A DNA stretch of 64,000 bases from Niallia sp. Man26 (GCF_022049065.2 NZ_CP095743.1:3797001-3861000), one strand, 5' to 3'. Numbered from the stretch's first letter, positions 44,536-54,208 are shown. The notes: a model not told the origin generated them from the letters alone. Numbers and translations are program-made.

Positions 44536-45942
44536 TTATGGAATTATTTCAAAAACAGTGCCTTGGTTATAATCAGCTACCTTCATAGACCCATATACCC
44601 CTAAATATAAGGTAGTTTGATTTAGATTTGATCCTAAGCTAACATAGTATGCTGACTGCGGCCCAAAGTCATAATTAATATCAATCACGTGAAAGTCATT
44701 TTGTTTCCCATCTGGTCTTGCACTTGTATATGCTAAAGCACCTCTTTTACGTGCAGAGTTCTTCCGCATAACATCAGTAAAGATAACTCTTCCCGTTAAA
44801 CTAGGAATTTCATTTCCTAAGTATGGCTGAACTCCAGTTAGTGCTGTTCCACTAAATTTATCCGGTCTAGGGTCTTGATGAAAGTAACTGGTTAAAGGCG
44901 GAAGTCGACTCCCTGAGAGTGTCACAGCTTCCTTATAAAAGCTCCATATTTGCTCCTTAGTTTCTGGGTTAATCGTACAATCTCTTATAATGGATGTAGG
45001 AAAATCTCCTTCCCAACCCCGCCAGCCGAAATTTATCAGTCCTTTTTGGCTTGATTTGATATTTCTATCATAAGCTTTAACAAGCTGAGTAACCGCTATT
45101 GGCTTATAATGGACAAATGCAAAAATAGACTCTACCAAATCTTGTCCGACATTTCCTGCATATTTAATAAACTGATGATAATAACTTTGAAATGAAATAC
45201 CTGTTATATTTCGAACTCCTTTTGCCATAACAGTGAGCATCTCCTGAATGTCTGAAGGCAGTTCATGAAAACGAGTAACGACAGGTTGATTATTGGTAGA
45301 TGTATACTTATTTATATCCATTTCAATAATTTTACCGGCGATTTCCATATCATCTTGACTTAAATTATATGGTTCATAACCTGATCCACCATCCCCAGTT
45401 GTTAAAATAAGTTTGCCTGTTTCAGGTGAAAAGTTTAAGCTGTTGACACCATTATGATTTGAAAAAGGCCTTCTTAAGTTAAGCAATGTCCGTCTTTTTT
45501 TAGGTTGGCGACTAGATTGTAAACCCCATTCTTCTACCTTATCTATATGGTCATACTGAGATTCTCGATTCGTCCACCTTAACTTTAAAGTTTCAGGCTT
45601 GCATGGGTCAGGTTTAAAATCTTCTAGTTGAACACCTGGCCCCTGTGTTCCAGCTGCAGAATAATGAAGGTAAAACAAACCGTTATACCTAAAATTAGGA
45701 TGAAAAGCTAGCCCAAGCAATCCTCTTTCATCATATCCGCCACTAGTGCCTAATTGTATGATGAGCGGGCGAATATCTAAAAAAGTGTTAATCCTCCCGT
45801 TACCCACATAAAAGATTTCTCCTACCTGGGTTGCAATAAATAAACTTTCAACAGAATCACCTGGAAGTACAGCTGTTTTCATTACAGTGGGCAAATTTAT
45901 CTTACTTACAATCGGGCGTAAACCAACTTTAACTTTTTTCAA
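44536..45942 (-). CDS. PQQ-dependent sugar dehydrogenase-like beta-propeller (GSDH family)
   Basis: 468-aa member of the glucose/sorbosone dehydrogenase family: SGGYDERGLLGLAFHPNF, FSNHNGVNSLNFSPETGKLILTTGDGG, INFGWRGWEGDFPT and LTGRVIFTDV are its usual blocks. No signal peptide is visible although characterised members act outside the cytoplasm. A basic loop (SSRQPKKRRTLLNLRR) interrupts an early blade. The start is TTG 45942, with GGGAGG 9 nt upstream. Whether PQQ is bound cannot be told; no PQQ biosynthesis gene is in the window. Confidence 0.85.
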   Translation of the reverse strand: MKKVKVGLRPIVSKINLPTVMKTAVLPGDSVESLFIATQVGEIFYVGNGRINTFLDIRPLIIQLGTSGGYDERGLLGLAFHPNFRYNGLFYLHYSAAGTQGPGVQLEDFKPDPCKPETLKLRWTNRESQYDHIDKVEEWGLQSSRQPKKRRTLLNLRRPFSNHNGVNSLNFSPETGKLILTTGDGGSGYEPYNLSQDDMEIAGKIIEMDINKYTSTNNQPVVTRFHELPSDIQEMLTVMAKGVRNITGISFQSYYHQFIKYAGNVGQDLVESIFAFVHYKPIAVTQLVKAYDRNIKSSQKGLINFGWRGWEGDFPTSIIRDCTINPETKEQIWSFYKEAVTLSGSRLPPLTSYFHQDPRPDKFSGTALTGVQPYLGNEIPSLTGRVIFTDVMRKNSARKRGALAYTSARPDGKQNDFHVIDINYDFGPQSAYYVSLGSNLNQTTLYLGVYGSMKVADYNQGTVFEIIP

Positions 45943-46066
45943 CTGCTTTGACCTCCCCCCATTTTCTTTTATAAGAATATGTTTTGAGCTGTTTTATAAG
46001 TACTAAATTAAGATGGGAGATTTTATGAGAAAAAGGATCGCACTTAGCTACCTCCTCTAAACAAAA

Positions 46067-46098
46067 AAAATGAGTTCGATATATACCGAACTCATTTT
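46067..46098 (-). terminator. Terminator of the two-component operon
   Basis: AAAATGAGTTCG/CGAACTCATTTT stem with an 8-nt loop, followed on the minus strand by UUUUGUUU, downstream of the response regulator gene. Confidence 0.87.
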
Positions 46099-46141
46099 AA
46101 CCAAGCTGTTTAATGAAACTAAGCACTAATAGAAGTTAAAA

Positions 46142-46157
46142 TGTTTCATGTGAAACA
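46142..46157. promoter_or_regulatory. parS-like ParB (Spo0J) binding site
   Basis: TGTTTCATGTGAAACA differs from the parS consensus TGTTNCACGTGAAACA at one central position. It lies just after the response regulator stop codon. Bacillus parS sites cluster around the origin, and this window appears to be near oriC. Confidence 0.6.
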
Positions 46158-46163
46158 TTTCTG

Positions 46164-46859
46164 CTAGCTATTAAAGCGATAACCACTTCCCCAAATAGTC
46201 TCTATCGGCAACTCTGATAATTTCCCTTTTTTTAATTTTTCTCGAATACGCCCAACATGAACTACAACTGTAAATACATCACCATCTAAATCATCCATAT
46301 ACCAAACTTGCCTGAAAAGCTGCTCCTTTGTCCATACGCGGTTTGGATGCTCCATAAAGAACACAAGTAAATCAAATTCCTTCGTAGGAAAAATAAACTC
46401 CTGTCCTAAAATAAATACTTTACGTGCACCTTTATCGACTAGAATATCCTTCATTTCTAGAATATCCTGTGAATATCCAGCACCTGTCAGCTGCTTAAAC
46501 CGTTTTATATGGGCCTGTACACGTGCAACGAGCTCACTCGGGCTGAATGGTTTGGTCATATAATCATCTGCACCTAAGCCGAGTCCCCTTATTTTATCAA
46601 TATCTTCCTTTTTCGCCGAAACAATCATAAGAGGAATATTTTTCTTTTCACGAATCCGCCGGCAGATTTCAAAACCATCCAAAGAAGGCAGCATCAAGTC
46701 AATAACAATTAAGTCAAAGGGTTCATTTAATGCCCGATTTACACCTTCTAAACCATCTACTGCAATCTCAGCCTCCATTTGATGTATCTCTAAATAATCT
46801 CTTTGCAGCTCAGCAATACTAATATCATCTTCAATAATTAATACTCTTGGTGACAGCAT
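46164..46859 (-). CDS. OmpR family response regulator
   Basis: 231-aa regulator. The receiver domain has the acidic pair in LIIEDD, phospho-Asp in LIVIDLMLPSLDG and Lys in DDYMTKPF; the C-terminal winged helix ends TIWGSGYRF. It is the last gene of the lipoprotein-kinase-regulator operon, 15 nt after the kinase. The start ATG 46859 has GGGAGG upstream; an in-frame GTG at 46868 overlaps that RBS. Confidence 0.94.
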   Translation of the reverse strand: MLSPRVLIIEDDISIAELQRDYLEIHQMEAEIAVDGLEGVNRALNEPFDLIVIDLMLPSLDGFEICRRIREKKNIPLMIVSAKKEDIDKIRGLGLGADDYMTKPFSPSELVARVQAHIKRFKQLTGAGYSQDILEMKDILVDKGARKVFILGQEFIFPTKEFDLLVFFMEHPNRVWTKEQLFRQVWYMDDLDGDVFTVVVHVGRIREKLKKGKLSELPIETIWGSGYRFNS

Positions 46860-46874
46860 GATAGACACCTCCCT

Positions 46875-48326
46875 TTAAGCCCTTGCCAATATTATTGTTA
46901 CAGTCGTGCCTAATTGCAACTTACTTTGAATCTGCACTTTTCCATGGTGTTTATCGACGATTTGCTTAACGATAGCAAGCCCTAAGCCGCTGCCTCCTGT
47001 CGTCGTTGTACGCGCTGCTTCTCCACGGTAAAAATGGTTAAATACATAAGGAAGCTGAAAATCTGCAATTCCCTGTCCATTATCTGTGACATATACCTCA
47101 ACATTATCAGCAGCTGCCAATGCTTCTATTGTTATAGATAATGGCTCTGCTAGCTTCTTAAACTTTAAGCTGTTTTCAAATAGATTATTAAATGCCCGAT
47201 TCATTTGCATACGGTCAATAGAAACATATACCTCATCAGCCGCATTTATCTGGAACTTAACATCTTGGTTGTATAATTGAAACTCTTCTGCCATATGCAC
47301 AAGAAAATCGGAAAGCTGAATACGTTCAAATTGGAAAGGAACTGCTTCTGCATCAAGCTTGGAGTACAGAAAGAGCTCTTCTATTAACTGATTCAAAGCA
47401 AGTGATTTAGAATGAATTGTTCTCAAATACTTTTCCTGCTTTTCAGGAGTATCAGCAAACCCCTCTCGCAAGCCTTCTATATAACCGATAATAGATGTAA
47501 TCGGAGTTTTTAAATCATGAGATATACTCGCAATTAATTCTTTTCGATTATTTTCAAGACCTTGCTTTTCCTTTTTAGAGGCTAAAAGTGTTGCGCGCAT
47601 ACTCTCAAAATTTTCTTTCAGCTGCTGCACTTCCTTTGCAGTACTCTCCGGTAAGGCTGGTGTTTCAATTATTAAGTTTTCCTCGCGCAGCTCAGACATG
47701 AACTGTCCTAAATTTTCTAAAGGCTTAATAATAGTCCTGCGTAATAGCTGATTCAAAAACAGCACAGCTCCAAATGATGCAAGTAGGATAATGATAATAA
47801 TAGCAATTCCCCATTTAGTAAAAAACTCTAATAGATTATTTTCCTTTTTTAACACGAGAATACTTCCCTTTGTCTGATCACTATAATAAAAATCAAACTT
47901 AATAAAACGATATAATCTTCCTGCGTTATCTATTGTTCCTTTTGTTTCAATATTATTTGCATCAAAAACTGGAAAATGAACAACTAGCGATTTTTCAACT
48001 AAGCCTTTGGAATAATACAAAATATCCTTATCATGGCGTATGACAACACCGAGTGACTTTTTCTCAATATCTTGGAAATATCTTTGCACATCTTCTACTA
48101 AAAGCTGGTCTGGATCTGTTTTTGCAATATTGCGCAGCTCAACGTAAGCAAGCTCCTCTTCCGGACTCAAGGAGCGCTGCTTCGTAAAGGTTTGATACCA
48201 TGTTTTCGGTGTCGGAACAGTACCTGTCGTTACATAAAACAAAATACATAGGATTGCGAGAATAGAGATACTCGCAATCACAATACCGCCAATATATGAA
48301 ATTAAAAACCGATTTTTAATGGTCAT
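46875..48326 (-). CDS. Sensor histidine kinase (HAMP-HisKA-HATPase)
   Basis: 483-aa membrane kinase. There is a helix near residues 8-28, an extracellular sensor of about 140 residues, a second helix near 165-190, HAMP, the H box SISHDLKTPITSIIGYIEGL, N box NRAFNNLFENSLKF, and G boxes DNGQGI and GGSGLGLAIV. The start is ATG 48326 with AGAAGGG 7 nt upstream. It lies between the DUF4822 lipoprotein and its OmpR partner; the lipoprotein is probably either the sensed partner or the target. Confidence 0.93.
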   Translation of the reverse strand: MTIKNRFLISYIGGIVIASISILAILCILFYVTTGTVPTPKTWYQTFTKQRSLSPEEELAYVELRNIAKTDPDQLLVEDVQRYFQDIEKKSLGVVIRHDKDILYYSKGLVEKSLVVHFPVFDANNIETKGTIDNAGRLYRFIKFDFYYSDQTKGSILVLKKENNLLEFFTKWGIAIIIIILLASFGAVLFLNQLLRRTIIKPLENLGQFMSELREENLIIETPALPESTAKEVQQLKENFESMRATLLASKKEKQGLENNRKELIASISHDLKTPITSIIGYIEGLREGFADTPEKQEKYLRTIHSKSLALNQLIEELFLYSKLDAEAVPFQFERIQLSDFLVHMAEEFQLYNQDVKFQINAADEVYVSIDRMQMNRAFNNLFENSLKFKKLAEPLSITIEALAAADNVEVYVTDNGQGIADFQLPYVFNHFYRGEAARTTTTGGSGLGLAIVKQIVDKHHGKVQIQSKLQLGTTVTIILARA

Positions 48327-48370
48327 CTTGATTCCCTTCTCCATTTATAAAGGAGATAGTCAATGCTTTC

Positions 48371-49333
48371 TTAAAAGCTAAAGGACGGTTTTGATTCTCC
48401 TTTATATGGTTCATGCTCTACAAAAATGGTAATGTCTTTTCCTTCAGCATCCTTCCCGACACGTTTATAAGTAAATCTATTTTCATTCAACTCAGTAAGC
48501 TCTAACGCTGCACCATATTTATTTTCACCGATTGAAACATGTGCACGGATTTTATTATCATTGGTTACATCAAAGTAACCAAAATCGCCGCGGCTTTCCC
48601 CTGTTTCCAGATTAAAAAATTCATATTGATTTGTATATTTATCAAACTTTGCTAAGCTGATAAAGTTTTCATTATACATAGTAACATCATTGCCTTCTTC
48701 ATCAACAGCCTTTGTACCTTGCCATAACGTACTGCCAAGAATATTATCTCCATCTTCCTCTGTAACAATATCCCCTGTAGAAGCCGTTAAATTTTGCGCT
48801 GGTGTTGTGAAGGTTAGCTCATTTTCATCATACGGTATATGCTCAACAAAAACTTCTATATCATTGTTATCCGCATCTTTCCCCATGCGTTTATAAGTAA
48901 AGATATCCGCTTCCAATTCTGTTATATCAACAACTGCCTGATAATTCATTGTACTGGAAATAAGTATACGCTTTGCACCATCATTTGTCATAAAGAACGT
49001 GCCTTCATCACCGCGTGTCTCACCAGTTTCGGCATTAAAAAATTCATAATGTCCAGTCACTGAATCATACTTTGCTAAGCCAATAAAGTTAGCATTCTCC
49101 TTTGTAAGATCATTATTATCTTTATCATAAACACGAGTACCCTGCCAATTTGTGCTGCCTAGTATATCGGCCATCTCTTGACCTTTTGTTTGTTGGACCA
49201 CACTTTCCTGTTCTGTCTGCTGAGTCTTTGCAGAGTCTGATTTCGCTTCATTATTTGTTGTATCACTGCATGCCGTAAGAATAGTAATTGAGCTTAAAAA
49301 AGCTGCTGCTGCCAATTTAAATTTTTTCTCCAT
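48371..49333 (-). CDS. Lipoprotein with two tandem DUF4822 domains
   Basis: 320-aa surface lipoprotein (lipobox LTAC near residue 22, then a Thr/Gln/Glu/Ser linker). Two similar domains follow, each opening ILGST-x-WQGT, with NFI-x-LAK[YF]D, then EFF[NL]-x-ETGE[TS]RGD, and ending YKR-x-GKDA...FVEH-x-PY. This is an internal duplication of DUF4822. Function unknown. First gene of an operon with a kinase and an OmpR regulator (44-nt gap to the kinase). Confidence 0.88.
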   Translation of the reverse strand: MEKKFKLAAAAFLSSITILTACSDTTNNEAKSDSAKTQQTEQESVVQQTKGQEMADILGSTNWQGTRVYDKDNNDLTKENANFIGLAKYDSVTGHYEFFNAETGETRGDEGTFFMTNDGAKRILISSTMNYQAVVDITELEADIFTYKRMGKDADNNDIEVFVEHIPYDENELTFTTPAQNLTASTGDIVTEEDGDNILGSTLWQGTKAVDEEGNDVTMYNENFISLAKFDKYTNQYEFFNLETGESRGDFGYFDVTNDNKIRAHVSIGENKYGAALELTELNENRFTYKRVGKDAEGKDITIFVEHEPYKGESKPSFSF

Positions 49334-49539
49334 ATTTATTCCTCTCCTTTATCATTTGCTTACCTTTATTTTAGAGACCAATACTAAACTCCTTATATCG
49401 CAAATATAAACAAAATATAAATTCATAAATTGTTCAATATTTCACAATTTTATGGTGGATTTCCGTGTTATGATGAACCCGTAATAAGGTTAAAGGAAAC
49501 TAGTAATATTCTTAATCACTAAAGGAGTGAATCACATTT

Positions 49540-50562
49540 ATGAAAGCAGTAGTAGTTAATCCAAAATCTAAAGCAAACATTGAGATTATTGAAAAGGAAT
49601 TGCGACCGCTAAAATCTGGTGAAGCCTTGGTAGATGTTGAATACTGCGGAGTATGTCATACTGACCTGCACGTGGCTGCTGGTGATTTTGGTAATGTGGA
49701 AGGCAGGATCCTTGGACATGAAGGGATTGGAGTTGTATCAAAAATTGCAGATGACGTCACTGGCTTAAAGATTGGCGATAGAGTCAGTATTGCCTGGATG
49801 TTCAAAGCCTGCGGCAGATGTGAATACTGCACAACAGGCAGAGAAACATTTTGCCGCAACGTCCAAAACGCTGGCTACAGTGTCGATGGAGGGATGGCTG
49901 AACAGTGCATCGTAACAGCCGATTACGCAGTTAAAGTGCCTGAAGGACTAGACCCTGCACAAGCTAGCAGCATCACGTGCGCAGGTGTTACTACCTACAA
50001 AGCGATTAAAGTTTCCGACATAAAAGCTGGTCAGTGGATTGTAATATATGGCTGTGGCGGATTAGGAAATCTTGCTATCCAATATGCTAAACATGTATTT
50101 AACGCAAAAGTTATTGCAGTAGATATTAATGATGATAAATTAACATTAGCTAAAGAAATAGGAGCAGATATGACAATCAATCCTGTCACACAGGGGGATG
50201 CTGATAAAATCATTCAAGCACAACTCGGTGGAGCATATGCAGCAGTTGTAACAGCTGTTTCAAAAACAGCATTTAACTCTGCCGTCAACGCAGTCCGCGC
50301 CTGTGGTAAAGTTGTCGCAGTCGGCCTGCCATCAGAGAAGATGGACTTAAATATTCCACGCCTTGTACTTGATGGGATAGAAGTAGTCGGATCATTAGTT
50401 GGCACACGCAGAGATTTAGAAGAAGCGTTCCAATTCGGAGCAGAAGGAAAAGTAGTTCCAATTGTGCAATCTCGCTGCTTAGAGGAAGTACAGGATGTCT
50501 TTGAGGAAATGGCGCATGGTAAGATTCAAGGACGGATGGTGATTGATTTTAAACAGTGCTAG
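49540..50562 (+). CDS. Zinc-dependent alcohol dehydrogenase (AdhP/AdhT type)
   Basis: 340-aa medium-chain dehydrogenase oxidising alcohols with NAD+. The catalytic zinc ligands are in CGVCHTDLH and GHEGIG, the structural zinc cysteines in [15 protein letters not shown], and the cofactor motif is [10 protein letters not shown]. Length and motifs match bacterial AdhP/AdhT. It is preceded by AAAGGAGTG and followed by a strong terminator. Monocistronic. Confidence 0.95.
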   Translation: MKAVVVNPKSKANIEIIEKELRPLKSGEALVDVEYCGVCHTDLHVAAGDFGNVEGRILGHEGIGVVSKIADDVTGLKIGDRVSIAWMFKACGRCEYCTTGRETFCRNVQNAGYSVDGGMAEQCIVTADYAVKVPEGLDPAQASSITCAGVTTYKAIKVSDIKAGQWIVIYGCGGLGNLAIQYAKHVFNAKVIAVDINDDKLTLAKEIGADMTINPVTQGDADKIIQAQLGGAYAAVVTAVSKTAFNSAVNAVRACGKVVAVGLPSEKMDLNIPRLVLDGIEVVGSLVGTRRDLEEAFQFGAEGKVVPIVQSRCLEEVQDVFEEMAHGKIQGRMVIDFKQC

Positions 50563-50632
50563 TGTGATTTGCTAGTAGAAAGTAGTTTTTATGTTTAAGA
50601 AATGAATTGTGTCCTTTCCTAGGTTACTCTTA

Positions 50633-50675
50633 AAAAAGCTGGGGTCTCAAGTAAGAATTGCAACCTCAGCTTTTT
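50633..50675 (+). terminator. Terminator of the alcohol dehydrogenase gene
   Basis: AAAAAGCTGGGGT...ACCTCAGCTTTTT stem with one wobble and a larger loop. Confidence 0.8.
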
Positions 50676-50720
50676 CCTGTTTTTCGCATATTTCTGTTTA
50701 TTTTAGTATTTCCTTGAAAT

Positions 50721-51479
50721 TTATATTACCATTTGATTTAAATTTTTTAAAAAATCTTGGTAATAATTATCTAAGTAATGAAGATGAAAAACTTTCCAAC
50801 CCAGAGTTGGATTTTTAGCTAAATAATATTTAGAATGGTCCATTTCAATATATCTTAGTCCATACTTTGAAATCACATAGTTATCTAGTATTTTCCAAAT
50901 TTCATTATGATTATCAAGAGAAGGTAAGTACTGAATACTATCATTATCTAAAATACGATTACTAAACCTTGCTTTATTAATAATAATCTCACAATTAGGC
51001 ACATTAGTTTTCATGAAATTCATAAAATTCACAAAAGCTGGTATCCAGATACTTAAATAATCCTTTGAATTCTTAACTAGTTTTAATACAAATTTATTTG
51101 GAAGTTCTTGATAAAAAGTGGTATTAAGAAATAACCAATCATTATGTGTCATAATTTTATCCTCTGAAAAAAGAACACCAAAAAAAACATCAGGGAAAAA
51201 ATCCATAATTAAATAATCAGGCTGAGTTTTTACTAAATCATTTAAAAATGACCTATCGAAATCCTTCATTACAATATTTCTATTCCTAGAATCAAAATTA
51301 CTTAAAGTAAGATCTAAGGTATTATCCTCGTACTTTACTTCTGGAGCTACAAGACTTATTAATGATGAGTGCTCAGAAGTTGCAACACATTCATAAATAC
51401 TTTTATAATCTGGGTTTAATTTAGAATTAAAGTTGTCTCTAGTAATACAAGAACCATAACAGGCTATTTTTATCTTCAT
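50721..51479 (-). CDS. DUF6270 (SGNH-hydrolase-like) protein
   Basis: 252-aa protein beginning MKIKIACYGSCITRDNF. The GSC-x-T/S-R-D segment stands where SGNH esterases have the GDS nucleophile, and a conserved DHSKYYLA...FHLHY near the C-terminus could supply Asp/His. This is the DUF6270 pattern, found beside glycan and capsule genes; no activity is proven. The gene is very AT-rich and isolated, which suggests transfer. The start ATG 51479 has GAGGAG upstream; 32 further open codons encode a hydrophobic stretch without an RBS. Confidence 0.75.
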   Translation of the reverse strand: MKIKIACYGSCITRDNFNSKLNPDYKSIYECVATSEHSSLISLVAPEVKYEDNTLDLTLSNFDSRNRNIVMKDFDRSFLNDLVKTQPDYLIMDFFPDVFFGVLFSEDKIMTHNDWLFLNTTFYQELPNKFVLKLVKNSKDYLSIWIPAFVNFMNFMKTNVPNCEIIINKARFSNRILDNDSIQYLPSLDNHNEIWKILDNYVISKYGLRYIEMDHSKYYLAKNPTLGWKVFHLHYLDNYYQDFLKNLNQMVI

Positions 51480-52012
51480 AACTTCTCCTCTAACACTCTT
51501 ATTTAAGAAAAAAACGACACTTACAAATATTAAAATACTAAAATTAAAAATAGAACTTAGAAATAGTTTGATCATTACTATTTTAATTACATTCTATTAT
51601 AGGTAAATTCTCCTTACATTTAGAGTATTCCAAAAAATATAAGTAAAAATATAGTTTCATTTTACCATAGGTGTGTTATAAGCCAATAATTCATTTCTAC
51701 TATATTAACTCATTTTTTGCTTTAAATATTCACTTTGGTGAACATTAAAAAAATAAAGCTTCTAAATTAGAACACTTTACTTCAATAAACCCTATAAATT
51801 TAAATTTCAAAAAAGTTAACCTATCCAAAGTAATTTAGGTCAGATAATTGTTCGAACATTTATGATTTACCTGCCATGGAAAAAATCAAAAAGAAGAATC
51901 TCTACATAATCTTTACATTAAATCACGAATGAAGGAACACATACCAAATATAATGAAGAGGACTTACCTATATACAAAGTGGTTTATATTGAAAATGATA
52001 AGGAGTGATTAT
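51480..52012. other. AT-rich intergenic region
   Basis: About 530 bp between the divergent DUF6270 and yfhP genes. It is strongly AT-rich with stops in all frames. No convincing promoter pair, repeat or RNA structure was found; the weak upstream open extension of yfhP (from 51929) is not supported by an RBS. Confidence 0.5.
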
Positions 52013-53008
52013 ATGGATACAAGTTCTCACATTATTATGGGTTTTGGATTAGCTGCCCTTGCTCATATTGATCCTGTTATTGCTAATCAACCTGCCCTGT
52101 CACAAGCTGTTATGTTTGGAACAGTAATTGGTTCAAATGCTCCTGACTTTGACTTCATCTATCGTATGAAGGGCAAAGGAAGTTATATCCGAAATCACCG
52201 TTCCTTATCCCATTCTCTCCTAGCATTACCATTATGGAGTCTCGCTGTTTCAGGTATTATTTATGCCTTTTTCCCGGAATCTTCCTTTCTTCATTTACTT
52301 TTATGGACATTTTTAGCTGTTATTTTGCATGTGCTTTTTGATTTATTCAATGTTCATGGAACTCAAGTTTTACTGCCCTTCTCGAAAAAATGGATTGCCT
52401 TTGACTCCATTCCATTAGTAGATCCTACTATCCTATTCGTACATTTGCTGGGCTTTTGCCTGCTGCCGTTTTATGAAATGGGCAAAGTGTTTTTAATTAT
52501 TTATATCTTTATTATTCTATATCTTGCTGTTCGAACTCTGTCGACGGTTTTAATTAAGAGAACGTTGCATCTGCATTTTCATCACTCTATTCGAATTAAA
52601 TTAATCCCACGTATTTCCTTGTTTCATTGGGACGTTATCATTGAGACGAAAGAAGACTTTTTATTTGGAGTTTACTCAAATGGCAGTCTTAAGGTCGATC
52701 ACTCTCTTGTAAAGAAAATAGAATATCCAAAAATAGTCACAGACAGTAAAAGCCACCCGCTTATTTCCGATTTTCTTTCTAGCACCCAATATGCATACCC
52801 ATTTGTTCTTAAAAGAAAGAATGGATATTTGGTCTATTGGAAGGATCTGCGTTTTCGTACCAATAAGTTTTTTCCCATTCTTGCCATCCTTTCTGTATCA
52901 TCCGATCACAAGATTAGAGACTGTTTTATCGGTACACTGTACTCCTTGAAACAATATAAGCAAGTTATAAAACAATTAAAAAATACAGCAATCTTAAAGA
53001 AGGGCTGA
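52013..53008 (+). CDS. yfhP: YfhP-like membrane-bound metal-dependent hydrolase (DUF457/YdjM)
   Basis: 331-aa membrane protein. The N-terminus MDTSSHIIMGFGLAALAHIDP and the motifs GSNAPDFDFIYR and NHRSLSHSLLALP carry the His/Asp residues of the YdjM/LexA-binding-type metal hydrolase family; about four helices follow to residue 175, then a soluble domain. Length and start match B. subtilis YfhP. AAGGAG lies 8 nt before ATG 52013. It is 4 nt ahead of a glycosyltransferase gene, forming an operon. Its activity is not established. Confidence 0.83.
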   Translation: MDTSSHIIMGFGLAALAHIDPVIANQPALSQAVMFGTVIGSNAPDFDFIYRMKGKGSYIRNHRSLSHSLLALPLWSLAVSGIIYAFFPESSFLHLLLWTFLAVILHVLFDLFNVHGTQVLLPFSKKWIAFDSIPLVDPTILFVHLLGFCLLPFYEMGKVFLIIYIFIILYLAVRTLSTVLIKRTLHLHFHHSIRIKLIPRISLFHWDVIIETKEDFLFGVYSNGSLKVDHSLVKKIEYPKIVTDSKSHPLISDFLSSTQYAYPFVLKRKNGYLVYWKDLRFRTNKFFPILAILSVSSDHKIRDCFIGTLYSLKQYKQVIKQLKNTAILKKG

Positions 53009-53012
53009 TTCT

Positions 53013-54152
53013 ATGGAAAAGACATTACTGATAATCTCCTCTGATATTACAGGACATGGGCATAAAAGCATCACAGAATCATTGTGTGAAAAAGTTCAAT
53101 CTCATAATGATGTGAAAATTTTTGTAGTAGATGGATTTTCTCTCGGTAAACGGTTGCTTTTAAAAATTGGTCAATCCTATGGCCCTATCACAAGAAACTC
53201 TGAAAATCTTTGGAAAATGATTTGGAAACTATCTGCATTGAAGCCCCATCTAGTAGACAATTTTATCGAATCACTAATTAGAGATAATTTTCTAAAATTA
53301 CTGGAAGATGTAAAACCAGACATGATTTTATCGGTTCATCCTAACTTTAATGGTTCTATCTTAAATATTTTAGAAAAGCAGGATATTCATATTCCTTTCT
53401 TTACTCTCATTGCTGATCTTGTGAATATTTTTCCTCTTTGGGCAGACAAAAGAGCACACTATATTATCAGCCCTACCTCTGAAGCTCAAAATAAATGCAT
53501 TGAATTTGGGATTCCAGATGAGAAAATAAAGGTTTCCGGTTTTCCTGTCCGATCCCGATTTTTCCCTAAAAGTTATAATCATCGTAAATTTTATAAAAAA
53601 GGCCAATCTTTAACATGCTTAATTATGAGCGGTGGTGAAGGTGTTGGTAATATGAAGAAAATAGCTGACAATTTACTGAACCATTTTGATTGTAACGTTA
53701 AAATAGTAGCTGGAAAAAATCTCAATCTAAAAACCAAGCTGGAAATGTCCCTTAAGGCCAAATATGGTGATCGAGTAGAGATTTATGGTTTCACGAAAAA
53801 CATCCAAGATCTCATGCTTTCAGCAGATATTGCCTTTACTAGAGGAAGTCCTAACGTCATGTTTGAAGCAATAGCTACCAATACGCCACTTATTATTACG
53901 GGAGCATTGCCAGGTCAGGAAGAGGATAATCCAACCTTTGCAGAGAACTTTAATTTAGGCGTAGTCTGTAAAAAACCAAAGGAAATTAAATATACGTTAA
54001 CAAGTTTACTTGAAAATAATGGTGAGAAACTAAATGAAATGATTGTTAGTCAACGCAATTTTATCAATACAAAAGCAGCAGAAGACATTCTGCAATTTAT
54101 TCTAGAGGTTGGCGACCCTTACTATGAAGCAGCCAAAGAAAAACTATCTTAA
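53013..54152 (+). CDS. MGDG-synthase-like (GT28) glycosyltransferase
   Basis: 379-aa GT-B enzyme. The N-terminal part (LIISSDITGHGHKSITESL, then PDMILSVHPNFNG) is the MGDG_synth domain found in UgtP, YkoN and plant galactolipid synthases. The C-terminal donor domain has IMSGGEGVGNMKKIA and FTRGSPNVMFEAIATNTPLIITG. It probably transfers a sugar from a UDP-sugar to diacylglycerol or another lipid at the membrane. RBS AGAAGGG precedes ATG 53013, 4 nt after yfhP. Confidence 0.85.
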   Translation: MEKTLLIISSDITGHGHKSITESLCEKVQSHNDVKIFVVDGFSLGKRLLLKIGQSYGPITRNSENLWKMIWKLSALKPHLVDNFIESLIRDNFLKLLEDVKPDMILSVHPNFNGSILNILEKQDIHIPFFTLIADLVNIFPLWADKRAHYIISPTSEAQNKCIEFGIPDEKIKVSGFPVRSRFFPKSYNHRKFYKKGQSLTCLIMSGGEGVGNMKKIADNLLNHFDCNVKIVAGKNLNLKTKLEMSLKAKYGDRVEIYGFTKNIQDLMLSADIAFTRGSPNVMFEAIATNTPLIITGALPGQEEDNPTFAENFNLGVVCKKPKEIKYTLTSLLENNGEKLNEMIVSQRNFINTKAAEDILQFILEVGDPYYEAAKEKLS

Positions 54153-54161
54153 TGAATTAAC

Positions 54162-54191
54162 AAAAAAGGTGCTTAATCAAGCACCTTTTTT
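54162..54191. terminator. Bidirectional terminator
   Basis: AAAAAAGGTGCTT and its complement with a 4-nt loop between convergent genes. Confidence 0.9.
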
Positions 54192-54208
54192 ACATTAACT
54201 TGCCTTTA

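Noticed and set aside
50609..50818. Plus-strand open frame after the alcohol dehydrogenase
   Set aside because: It contains the terminator and runs antisense into the DUF6270 gene; no RBS.
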